Assembly (NCBI GenBank): GCA_009746045.1 | Contig: RPFO01001075.1 | Span: 1,085,162 to 1,149,161 of the forward strand | Direction: 5' to 3' | Source of the DNA: Mesostigma viride | Taxonomy: Eukaryota > Streptophyta > Mesostigmatophyceae > Mesostigmatales > Mesostigmataceae | DNA: 64,000 nucleotides | Shown here: positions 40,760 through 52,500 of the stretch, one piece after another | Position numbering within the stretch: the first letter of the stretch is position 1 | Layout: each line of letters opens with the position of its first letter | Notes under the pieces: model-generated | What the model saw: the letters and a program-made list of their open reading frames with translations, nothing else | What the model was told of the DNA's origin: nothing | The model's database searches: none | Made by a program: the position numbers and the translations under genes

Positions 40760-42950
40760 ACCGAGAAAAAAGCCGTTGAAACCACAGACAAAAAGCCGTT
40801 GGAACCAGTTGAAAGCAATGGCCAAACCTGAAAAGCCAGGCCAACACAACGGCACGACCGTTCACGGTTCTCACTGTTCAGGGGCCAGGGCGTATTGCGG
40901 TACATAAATTGAGGAACAGTATACCATCCGTGGCTTCCGTAGGTCTACTGTAGCAAGGCTCCGTTTTAGCCACTGACATCTTGATACCCTAGGCTTAGCA
41001 GGGATTAACTATTGGTTATATTTGGAATAAACGTACACCTATTTATCTGGATACCCTAGTACCATCCGATATGATACGATATACCGGCCCTCGGCCACTG
41101 TAGTCTAGACTCTGCTGCCCATGTGCGGCGTGGGATTCAAGATCCCCATCTAGTGACTACGATTAACCCCAACGCAAAAGTTTGGCGAACCGTGAGGCCC
41201 GAAAAGTGGCCCGTACGAAAACCGCGAGCGCAGGGCGGCCGATAGTCAGGGCGATCCGGGGATCCGCGGTGGCGCCCAATCGGAGCAGTTGCCCGAAAAG
41301 TGGCAAACTAGGGAGATCGAGTGTCCACCTTTCCTGAACGGGCCTGAAATGGCAGTTATGTCCAGATCCGGTGCAGCACTTTTGCGGGCAGGTGGGGAGG
41401 CCCGCCAATGGCCGCGGCCAGATAAAAATACGGAACCCGGCACGATGTCGTCTTCTTTGCGGCCGTCAAACTCTCGGTCGCGAATCTGAACATTCCAAAC
41501 TTTCCGGCGGTAGTAGACGGATGTGGGACGAGGAAGAACGCCTACTGGGCCCATCGCTAGGCCGAGAACGCGCCGTTCTTTTAGGCCGTAGCGTTCAGTT
41601 TGGCAAGTAGACGGAACGTCCAGAAATTGTTAAGAAACCGTAGCATTTTGGGCGTTACGGCCGTTTTCCTGCGCGCATTTCGTTCAGAAACCGTTTACCT
41701 GAGTGTTTTCGCATCACTTTTCGATTCAGACCGAAGCTATAGTCTGAACGTGGTCTGACAGATATTTATTCTAAAATTATACGCAAATTTTGAGTTGGAG
41801 GAGTGGAGAGTAGTATGATGCTTGCTGGACGAATTTCTCCCAGATTCCGTACTTATCAAGCAGGGAAAAAATGACTTGGGAGGATTTTCAAGTGGGTAGT
41901 ACGCGGCTCTGGACCGCCTGGACGCGCCCAAGCAATCGAACGTGCATAAACCAGGACTGCGAGGGGGTGAGGGGGCGACATGCTGCGACAGCACTTCATT
42001 TAATTTCCTGCTGGCTGGGGATGGCGGTCAACGCTGCCTGGAAAATTGGGGATGGACAATGCGTGGGCATTGATTTTATAGCGTTCAATGTTCAATTTCG
42101 ATGCGTACCTTTGAATTTTTCTGATCTGGCTGGCCGTCGGTGGGCAGTCTCGTGCGTGGGAGAGATTCGGGGCGCTATGGCCTGCTGCGATAGCTAGCGA
42201 CCTGGAAATGGAATGTCGTTGTAGATTTAGGTATTATGTTATCGTGCTTCTTTGCTTGACGTATTGGGTGCCTAGTGAAATCAGTTTGCTGCCGTTGAAG
42301 GCGTGGGTGTGGCCGACGAGTTTCTGTTGTCGTCACACAATATTGGAATGAACGCTGGATTTGTTGCCACGGGACGTACGCTGGCGATGCCGATGGTGAG
42401 TCGTTTGTTTCGATGACCGGGCTAGTGCCTGCTCTCTTTCTGATGCGTTTCCTCGGTTGCGTTGTTTCCATTGGGCCGAATTCACCTAGTCGCAGCGAAG
42501 ACATAGCGTAGCAAGGGTCTGCGTTTCATTTTCTTAGCCGTGCAGGACGCCATCTTCATGGTCCTTCGGGTTTCCCGTGTCAACGTCCGTTGCCAGAGGA
42601 TCTGTGATGCTTTTTTCTGGAATATACTGGGCGGTGAAAGCCCCTGTGGATGCTTGCCTGGTCATGAGTTTAGGGCGTCATTTACTGCTGTACTCGCTGA
42701 CATTCATGGTGCTTACTGCGTAAGATAATCTGCCTTGCTTCGCGCGTGGATTTTCACTGGGCTGAAGAGAGCGTCTGGTAACATGTTTACGTGGTGTATA
42801 AGGTGATCAATCAACCATTTGTTCATAGAACTGGTTGTCTCCTTGATAGAAGGTGTGACAATAGAAGGTGTTTTATATTTCTTCATCAAGCAAGTCAAAA
42901 GTAATCTCCACTGGCTTACAACCTGAATCTTGCTTTGCTGGGTCTGCTGT
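40760..42950. other. about 2.2 kb without a supported gene
   Basis: Several ORFs of 80-110 codons exist on both strands (for example 41246-41554 minus and 41871-42197 plus), but none shows a recognisable domain, and none has a codon pattern clearly better than its shadows. Apart from the half palindrome at about 41108 I see no structure. Confidence 0.35.
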
Positions 42951-43289
42951 GTTCGTGTCTCATTGTGCAGGCTATCCCCTTGGTTGACCAACCAGGTGAT
43001 TTGTGGTGCCAGCGGGGCCATATTGGTTTTCTTCTCATTTTCCATCCGTCGCAACGGACCGCATGGGCGGGCGGGAGGGCAGAGAGGGCAGGGCAGGCCA
43101 GGCCAGGCGAGGCAGGAAAGGCTGCAAGGGTATGCAGCACAGGTAGGCTGGCAGGCAAGGGTCATGGGGCATGAGCCATGGGGCTTGAGCCACGAGCCTT
43201 GCGGCATGAGGTTTGGGGATGGGGCAAACAGGAGGGCAGCCAGCCAGCCACATCCACATGATTAGGGGCCAGACAGCAATCAGGGGCAC

Positions 43290-44695
43290 CGCGGGCCCAC
43301 TTATGCATGCCAGGCACCCCACCAACCCACGCACGCATGCCAGCCACCCCCATGCCCACGCACACAAACCCACTTATGCATGCCAGCCACCCCCCACACC
43401 CACGTACGCATGCCAGCCACCCCCACACCCACGCACGCATGGCAGCCACCCCACGAACCCAGGCACGCATGCCAGCCCCCCCTCAAGCCACGCATGCATG
43501 TCAGCCCCCCACCACACCCACGCATGCATGCCACTCCCCCCCACACCCACGCACGCATGCCAGCCACCCCCCACACCCACGCACGCCCCCCGCCACACCC
43601 ACGCACGCATGCCAGCCCCCCCCTCATGTACGCATGCATGCCAGCCACCCCACAAACCCACGCTTGGATGCCAGCCCCCCCACATGCATGCATGCATGCC
43701 AGCCCCCCCCACATCCACGCACGCATGGCAGCCGCCCCCCAACCCACGCACGCATGCCAGCCAACCCCCACATGCACGCATGCTTGCCAGCCACCCCACA
43801 TGCAAACAAGCCCCCCCCACATGCATGCTTGCATTCCAGCCACCCCACAAACCCATGCACGCATGCCAGCCACCCCCACACCCACGCACGCATGCCAGCC
43901 ACCCCACGAGCCCACGCATGCATGCCAGCCACCCCCACAAACCCACGCATGCATTCCAGCCACCCCCCACATGCACGTGCATGCCAGCCACCCCCCACAC
44001 CCACGTACGCATGCCAGCCACCCCCCACACCCACGCACGCATGGCAGCCCACCCCACGAACCCAGGCACGCATGCCAGCCCCCCCTAAACCCACGCACGC
44101 ATGGCAGCCCACCCCCAAACCCAGGCACGCATGCCAGCCAACCCCACACCCACGCACTTATGTAAGCCCCCCCCACACACACGCATGCATGCCAGCCCCC
44201 CCACAAACCCACACACGCGTGCCAGCCCCCCCCACATGCACGCATGCATGCCAGCCACCCCATAAACCCATGCATGCATGCCAGCCACCCCCGTCACCAA
44301 CGTACGCATGCCGTCCCCCCCCACACACACGCATGCATGCCAGCCTGCCCCGCCCCACATGCAACCATGGCAGCTCCCTTCCACACCCACGCATGCATGC
44401 TAGCCACCCCACAAACCCATGCACGCATGCCACCCCCCCACAAACCCACGCATGCATGCCAGCCACCCCCCACATGCATGTGCATGCCAGCCACCCCCCA
44501 CACCCACGTACGCATGCCAGCCGTCCCCCACACCCACGCATGCATGGCAGCTGCCCACCACACCCACGCAGGTATGGCATCCCGGCCCGCCCCACATGCA
44601 TGCATGGCAGCTCCCCTCCACACCCACGCTCGAATCCCAGCCCCCCCCACGCATGCATGGTAGCTCCCCACCACACCCACAAATGGACAGGGCTG
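43290..44695. repeat. 1.4-kb minisatellite, about 30-bp unit, GCATGCCAGCCACCCC core
   Basis: About 45 units of the type ACGCATGCCAGCCACCCCAC followed by ACCCACGC, with considerable variation in the C-run and in CATGCATG dinucleotide steps. Long ORFs on both strands are by-products of the stop-poor unit. The core is shared with the 30-bp array at 5670-5785. Confidence 0.93.
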
Positions 44696-44699
44696 GCCT

Positions 44700-45518
44700 G
44701 CGACGCCCCACGGTCGCGCGCAAGGGCACTGTCGAGTCATGTACAAAACATTGTCTACATGAAGTCATAGTGGGCATGACCGATGGTGCATGTGTTTACA
44801 AAGGATTGCCACTCAATGAATATTGATGAATGATGAACATTTGAGTTTGCATGGAAGTGTTTGGTCGTTATGGCTGCCGCTTGCAAAAAGCGGTACCCAC
44901 ATATGCATGGCATAGCTGCATTGTGAGTTTCAGTTGTTAGGAAGTAATGAGTAAGGAAATACTTGCATGCAATGAACGGCGACGTCTCACAATGTACGGT
45001 ACTATTCGGACTGGGTTTATGTACTAGTAGTATGACGCGTGCTGGACGTGCCCGTGAGGGACGGAGCGTGGGATCGACGGTGCGGCGGGCCGGCGCGAGC
45101 GCGCGCGATGGGAAGCCCCCAAAGGAAGGCCGCCGAGCGTTCGCCCCCCGGCGTAGGGGCCGGGCCGGTCGGCGGGCTCAACCCGGCGGGTCGAAGCTTT
45201 CGGCGGGGGCCTCAGGGCCCCTGGTGGCGTAGTGCGTCCGAATAAGTGGGGGGCCTTGGCCCCCCCACTAGTCAACATATATACTAAAATTTGTAAAACG
45301 CAGCCCTGGCACAAATTTAGCTAACACTCTTTCGAACGGCTTTCGGCTCCAGCCACTCAGCGGCGCTACTTACAGTCCGCTTGACGAATGAGCTGCGCGA
45401 AATTTCGTTGCGACCAATCACGAAAAGGTCAAACCACGGCGTCCATATTATCACGGTTTTTGGGCGTTACATCCAGATGAGCCATTTGGCAGAGGTCCGT
45501 ATGCCCAGATGGCTCCTA
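44700..45518. other. no gene recognised; one strong hairpin
   Basis: A G/C hairpin at 45246-45268 (GTGGGGGGCCTTGGCCCCCC + CAC) stands out, preceded by 200 bases of very GC-rich sequence. It resembles neither a LINE tail (no simple repeat follows) nor a known RNA gene. Confidence 0.4.
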
Positions 45519-45899
45519 CTAGAAAACTCTGCGATTTCCTGTGTTCGCGAGCTCCAGATATAACCGTCGCAAACTTTTGGGCTGTTGGACCAAACTTTCT
45601 GTTGGCGAAATCCCGTTACAAACGCGCAGGAAGCTCACACGTGGATTTTCCTCTGCTCCACCGCCTGTAAGCGATTTTTCCCTGCTGTCTGCGGGTTTGG
45701 CGAGGTCACTCATCCCCGCGCGCATCGCGCTCCCGTCGCAGGGGTAGCAGTCAATCTGGAGCTTGAACTCCGCAAGTAGTTCGCGAGCTCCGTCCACTGC
45801 GCGGTTGCGCAGTTTGTCCCTTTTAAGCAATGTACATATTGTGCAACTTCTGATAAGACTGTTTACGTAGACTTCAGGCGCCAAGGCACACCTCATCAT
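45519..45899 (-). CDS. hypothetical 126-residue ORF
   Basis: ATG at 45899 (MMRCALAPEVYVNSL), stop at 45519. It includes GARELLAEFKLQIDCYPCDG, which looks protein-like, but no family is recognised. Intronless, divergent from the S1 gene. It could be chance; the next ORFs in this stretch are similar in length. Confidence 0.25.
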   Translation of the reverse strand: MMRCALAPEVYVNSLIRSCTICTLLKRDKLRNRAVDGARELLAEFKLQIDCYPCDGSAMRAGMSDLAKPADSREKSLTGGGAEENPRVSFLRVCNGISPTESLVQQPKSLRRLYLELANTGNRRVF

Positions 45900-46153
45900 A
45901 CGCGTAATCGTGACGTACCGGGCTCGAACCTTCAGAGGCCTTCTCCCGTTTCGGATTTTTTTCTTTCACCCTTTTGCCAAACTCCGTGAATCTTGTGGTC
46001 GAAACTCTAAAGCTAGCGCGCGCTCCTTGGCGGGACTAGTGCCACTTGGCACTCGACGGAGGTACGTGGTGACTCACATCTCCCTAGCCGGGGCTCCCTG
46101 GCCGGGGACCGGCCACGAAAAGAACAAGCTCTAATGTCGCGGGCGAAGCCCGC

Positions 46154-46190
46154 AAAACTTGTTCAACTAACTAACTAACTAACTAACTAA
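46154..46190. repeat. AACT tandem repeat after a perfect hairpin
   Basis: GCGGGCGAAGCCCGC (46138-46152) is a perfect hairpin, followed by AAAACTTGTTC and five or six AACT repeats. A hairpin plus a short tandem tail is the same design as the LINE ends in this window, so this may be the 3' end of another retrotransposon. The body upstream (45.9-46.1 kb) is unrecognised. Confidence 0.45.
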
Positions 46191-46534
46191 AATAAATTGA
46201 GAGATTCCGGCGTCCGGCGCTGCACACAGCGCTGACGGGGCACAGAATGGCTGCAGAGTCGGGAGTTTTGCGCCAGGCGCCTACGACGGACTGTCCGCCG
46301 GTCGGCAGATGACAGTAAGCATTTCCGCCGATATTTGCTACGAAGCGATGGCTGTCGACTGCAGATACGAAAGAAATTTGGGCATGAGCACCTGGCACGG
46401 GCATATGTCTATATTAAATTTGGCTCGTTGCTGAACTTCGAAAAGGGGCTTCATATATCTCGGTCTTCCTAATTCGCGGTAATTTTGGGCTTTTCCCCTT
46501 GTCATATTTTGCGATTGATTTATCAGCAACGGCA

Positions 46535-49500
46535 ATGGCGAAGGTTGCAATATTGTCGCGAGTATACTTCCCGCCGGTTGCTGGCCACCGCATGGCTACG
46601 TCCTCCTTTCTGCAAGAGCGGAAGGCCCCTCGCTGCACTCAACTTGTGCCGGAAATGTTGGCGAGGAGTGCCTGCTGCGCAAGGCTGCGTTTCCTGAGGG
46701 TCGGTATAACAACGTTGCCAGATGGGATGCACGCCCAGGGTACAGGGAGTCACTGCGATTTCTGGCTACGGCAGAGACGGAATCATAGCGAGAAAAGGGT
46801 TGCGCGAGTGCTGACCACAAAAGTTGTGATCGATGAATCTGCTGGAGACCACGATGGGAGTAGTCGGGAAGGACCGAAGGACGCCAAGGGAGAGATTCAG
46901 ACGGAAGACAAAATTGCACCCAAGGCAGATGCTGACGCTCACGGCGATGTATCCGAAGGAACCGAGGCCACACTTGTCACGGGAAGCGTTGTATGCGGGA
47001 GGGTAAAATTTGCAGATAGCCTTGGAGCTGACATATTTATCGAGAACGCACCGAAGCGACAGAGGCTGGCTCGCATTCTGCTCAAGGATGCGATGCCCCT
47101 GATGACCGTCAGCTCGGCGCAACTGCGCAAGGTCGCCGAAAGTAAAGAGCCCATCTTGGAGGTATGGATTCCCGTACTAACGGCTGTGTTGATGGGATGC
47201 GTCACCTCGCTGCGTCCAGTCCTGCACTCTGGATGGGTGCCTGACTTGGCGGCGACACCATCTGACATGTCATTCTGATGACTTGGCACATCAGACCTGA
47301 CCTATATGAGCGCACTTGGGTGTGGTCGCTGGCCTCCTTCTGCCCTCTCATGCCCCACCGTTGCACTGGGTGCATGTTGGCGGGATGGCCACTGGGAGGG
47401 CGCAGAGGAGGGACCACTGGGTTGCCACGCCCTGTATTGTAGAGTGTATCGAATCGTGTCTCATGCCGTGCACTGACTGCCACCTGGAGGGTGCCGCGCG
47501 CGCGCGGATGGCCCATGCTGCACTACAGTACTGCTTGCGCCTGATCGGTCAGCTGGCCCCTGGCAGTATCGGGGGGGGCCCACCTGCCACGGGCCGCCTG
47601 TCGGTAGGAGGAGGGTAGCGGGACGGCTGCGCCATAGTGTGCACTGGTACCCATACCCGAAGCGCGCGGTGGCGTCAGGGCATGCTGGGGCCGGCATTGT
47701 CGTTTGCTCACCCAGCACGTGCAAAGCAACTTGTTCGTGTGTGGTGGGCCCCTCGTGGCTGGTGGGCGTGGGAAGTGCCAGTAGTGGCTTTAGCGAAGGG
47801 ATGCGGTGCCCGACAGGGCGGTCGCAACCGGGACGTGCGGCTCATGTGCGCATGTGCGACAGGAACGGCCGACAGCATGCCTGGCCCAGCACACGGGGTA
47901 CGCGCACATGTGGAGGCATGGGGGGCATGATGTGACAACCCCTGCTGCACCCTGGTGTGTTTCCGTGCCACAGCGCCGGCGTCATAAGACTTCGAATGTC
48001 AATTACCGGCATGCAGCCGCCCATGGTAGGGTCCACGTCCGGGATCCCTCCCCTCTCCCCTGTGTGCGTCCGGCACCCTCCCATCCCACCGCCAGTGGCG
48101 GGTGCCATGCCCGAGCCAGCTGGCCTTGCCGCGGCCCTGTGCCAGCAACATGCGCGACAGAGGTGCCGCGTGTCCCATGGCAGCATGGTTGGGTGTGGTT
48201 GTAGGTTGGAGGCGCTGCAGGGATCGGTAGCGCAACACAGCATGGTGTGCGTGTGTGTGTGTGGTTGTAGGTTGGGGGCGCCGTGTGGGCAGACAATGGC
48301 AACGGGGCATCGGTAGCGGTCATGCACTAGAGCCGCTACCTTCGCAACACATCATGGGGGGGGGGGGGGGGCACGCAGGCACACATGGCTCCACTCAGCA
48401 TGGTCAGCCTCTGCTTTGCCCCTGTATCGCCGCATGGGGGGAAAGGACAGGGGGGTTGGGCTTTGCTTCATCCCTTGGTGGTGTGGGTTAGCCAAGGTGC
48501 ATGCCAGCATGCATGCCGACCCGTAGTCCTGCTGAGGAGCGTGCCGGTCTGACTGCCCCCCCCCCCCCCCGCCACGCCCTCCGCCTGCCATCCCCCGTTT
48601 CTGCATGCACAGGTGGGCAGCGTGCACGAGTTTGTGGTGGTGGACGAAACGATCAAGGGCAAGCTGCTGCTGTCGCTGCGCGCGCGGTGGCTGAAGACCG
48701 CGTGGAAACGCGTGAGGCAGGTGGGTACCAAAGAAGGGAGGGGGGGGAATTGGGGGGGGGGGGCGGGCTTTCTGGCTGTTGCACAGATGCATGGTTGAAG
48801 GGCCTTGCGTTGGAAGTATCTTGTGGAGGGGCTTGTAAGCAACGAGAGAATCTGGGTGTGTATGGCTGGCGGCATGTCTTGTTGTGCACAGTTCATTGCG
48901 TGGGCTTGACCACATGCATTTTGTGGGGTGGCCAACGGTGGGGACGGCTGTTGTTTCTGATGGCAACGAAGCACTTTCAATGCCCCCCCCTCCTTTCTAT
49001 TTATTAGTATTAATCGTTAACAAACCATTAGAATCACTATTGAAATATCTTGCGGTAGTTACTATATGTCAATGAGACAACCAGCCAGTCTATAAAAGGT
49101 CTATTAAATATTTTTAAAAAGGTCTATTAAATATCGTCTGATGCTGGCGATTGGCGCGTCTGGTGCTGGCGATGGGCGCGTCTGATGCTGGCGATGGGCG
49201 CGTCTGATGCTGGCGATGGGCGCGTCTGGTGCTGGCGATGGGCGCGTCTGGTGCTGGCGATGGGCGCGTCTGATGCTGGCGATGGGCGCGTCTGGTGCTG
49301 GCGATGGGCGCGTCTGGTGCTGGCGATGGGCGCGTCTGATGCTGGCGATGGGCGCGTCTGGTGCTGGCGATGGGCGCGTCTGGTGCTGGCGATGGGCGCG
49401 TCTGGTGCTGGCGATGGGCGCGTCTGGTGCTGGCGATGGGCGCGTCTGATGCTGGCGATGGGCGCGTCTGATGCTGGCGATGGGCGCGTCTGGTGCTGGC

Positions 49501-52500
49501 GATGGGCGCGTCTGGTGCTGGCGATGGGCGCGTCTGGTGCTGGCGATGGGCGCGTCTGGTGCTGGCGATGGGCGCGTCTGATGCTGGCGATGGGCGCGTC
49601 TGATGCTGGCGATGGGCGCGTCTGGTGCTGGCGATGGGCGCGTCTGGTGCTGGCGATGGGCGCGTCTGGTGCTGGCGATGGGCGCGTCTGATGCTGGCGA
49701 TGGGCGCGTCTGGTGCTGGCGATGGGCGCGTCTGATGCTGGCGATGGGCGCGTCTGGTGCTGGCGATGGGCGCGTCTGGTGCCGGCGGTGGGCGCGTCTG
49801 ATGGGGGCGATGGGCGCGTCTGAGGGCGACGGACGCGCCTGGTGCTGGCACTTTGTAGGCAGGGACTTTAGCTCGCAGCGCTGTGCTTGGACCCGTCGTG
49901 TGCCGCAGTAGTTGGAGCATCGATTGCCATGGGCCCATTGAGGCTACCATTGAGCCACGCTGGGCTACGATCGAGGCTCTCTGCGGGCTTGTGGCTGGGG
50001 CAAGGCACCTGCCTGGCACCCGTCAGTGTGCTTACCGTGGTTTGCCACCCCTGGCCTCATGACCGTGCTTGCTGTGGGGGGCCGTGCATGCTGTGGGGGT
50101 GCTGTGCGCGCGAGGCGCGGGTATCGGGGGGGGATGCGGTGGGGGCGGAGGGTCGGATGATCTGGGTGGGATGATGTCGTACGTGGGACTGGGTGGGTGG
50201 GTGGGTGGGTGGGTGGGTGGGTGGGTGGGTGGGTGGGTGGGTGGGTGGGTGGGTGGGTGGGTGGGTGGGTGGGTGGGTGGGTGGGTGGGTGGGTGGGTGG
50301 GTGGTGGGTGGGTGGGTGGGTGGGTGGGTGGGTGGGTGGGTGGGTGGGTGGGTGGGTGGGTGGGTGGGTGGGTGGGCGGGCGGGCTGAGGGGCCATGGAT
50401 GCAACGACGATGGGATGGATGGTTGATACAACGGGGGTTGTCTGGGCTCAATCGGTCGGGGTGATTGTCGTTGGCCGGATGGGCGGTGGCGGTGGCTAGT
50501 CGGGGTGGGTGGTCGGGGTGGGTGGTCGGGGTGGGTGGTCGCGGTGGGTGGTCTGGGTGGCTGTTTGGGCACTGGGGTGGGTGCCATGGGATTCTGCCGC
50601 AGATCATGGAGGAGCAGCGCCCGTGTGAGCTCAAAGTGGTGGACTCCAACGTGGGGGGTCTCGTGGGCTCCATCGAGGTATGCGCGCCAGTACCCTGTAC
50701 CCTCGCGGCCGTGGGGGCAAGTGCGGTTGCTCTGCAGCCCCCCTCGGCCCCCATGCCAAGTGTGTCTGTCTTTCCCTGCCCCCATGCGCTGCGCCCGCGT
50801 GCTCCGCAGTGTGCTTGCCCCCTGTCATGCCAGACCAGGCGCCCACTGGCCCTTGGTGTCAGGCAAGGGGCGGCATGGGGGGCGTGGCCTTTGTGTACAA
50901 GCGTTGCAGCAGAGATTCGTGGAGAGGAAGAGGGCAGCATGCGACCGGCCTTGTGGCGCCCCGTGTTGGGCCACCTGGGGTGGCAGGTGGTGGCTGGCCA
51001 GGCGCGCAAGGTTGGGTGATGGGCATGTGTAGCACTTTGCCAGGGCATGACCGCCCAGCGCTGTGCACAGGATGTGGCCTGGCTGGGTTGGCCAGACATC
51101 ACGGTGTTTATGGTTCAGGATTTGCAAAGCCCGACAGAATCGTCGGTGCATTACCCATCAACATCATTAAATGTCCAGCAAGGTAGGCAATGGGGCTCAG
51201 AGATGATGATCTGGATGCCGAGGGTTTGTGGAAATATATGACCCTGGAAGTGTATGACGATGGATAGTATTGGGCTATTTCTGCTCGGGTTTTGTTCTGG
51301 AATCCTGGGCCAGGCTGTCAGCTTGCTGTCCGTTGGCCATGGTAGCTGTCTGTTTACTACAGGAATCCTATTCGCGCTTGCCTTTCTTACTATATTTCGG
51401 TGGCCGCTGAATTCCCTTTCTTGTTTTCCCTTACACTGGCCCACCGCCCCTTCCCCGCCGCCCTTCCACACTCCCTACGTGGACATGTGTTGCATGGCCA
51501 CCGACTCGTACGGCGACGCGGTTGGCTCCCGTGCTGGCGCCCGCAGGGCGTGCGCGCGTTCCTGCCGCGGTCACAGCTCATATCGCGGCAAAGGGACTCG
51601 AGGGACTTTGTACGTGGCGCGCCGCCAAGGCACGGCCGGGGCACCAGGGTGGCTGCGATGCCGTCGGGAATAGGGCATGTCGTGGGGGGTTCACGGTGGC
51701 GTGGGTGTGCTTGCCTGGCAGTGTCGCATGAATCTGACAGGTTCACGGCTCGTGTGGCGGGTGGACTCAAGGAGCATACTGGTTTACATTGAGATGGAAA
51801 TTTGCTGCTGCAGAAGATAGTCATGTGTCTCTGAGCATACTGGTGTACAGTGAGATGGAAACTTGGTGCAGCTAGGTTACAGAGCTTGCATTACAATGGA
51901 GGCCACCGCGGCGTACAACGGGTTCGTGGGGGGAACATGTGGTCAGTCTTTGAACGGAACATTGCTTGTCAGGGCTCACCATCGTGCCTACAGGTTGCAG
52001 CTGGCTTTTTTTTTCCCCCGGTGCTCCCTTGCTGGATGGGGCGGGCCAGCATCCTCGCACAGGTGGGGAGGGAGCGCAGGTGTACTGGGAGCATGGGACG
52101 GTTGAGCGCAGGTGTACTGGGAGCATGGGATGGTGGGAGGCCTTACGCGTGGAATATGGATGGTGAGCGCAGGTGTGCTGGGAGCATGGGATGGTGGGAG
52201 GCCTCACGCGTGGAATATGGATGGTGAGCGCAGGTGTGCTGGGAGCATGGGATGGTGGGAGGCCTCACGCGTGGAATATGGATGGTGAGCGCAGGTGTAC
52301 TGGGAGCATGGGATGGTGGGAGGCCTTACGCGTGGAATATGGATGGTGAGCGCAGGTGTGCTGGGAGCATGGGATGGTGGGAGGCCTCACGCGTGGAATA
52401 TGGATGGTGAGCGCAGGTGTACTGGGAGCATGGGATGGTGGGAGGCCTCACGCGTGGAATATGGATGGTGAGCGCAGGTGTACTGGGAGCATGGGATGGT

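Noticed and set aside
43301-44770. His/Pro/Ala-rich and Trp/Gly/Cys-rich ORFs of 230-490 codons
   Set aside because: By-products of the 30-bp minisatellite on both strands.
45900-45960. GGTTCGAGCCC on the minus strand as a tRNA B box
   Set aside because: The flanking bases do not pair into a T-arm stem and no A box or anticodon arm is found at the right distance.
49114-50019. Tandem direct repeats as a possible CRISPR array
   Set aside because: Units are contiguous with no spacers, and the surrounding gene is a spliced eukaryotic gene. The same applies to all other arrays in the window.
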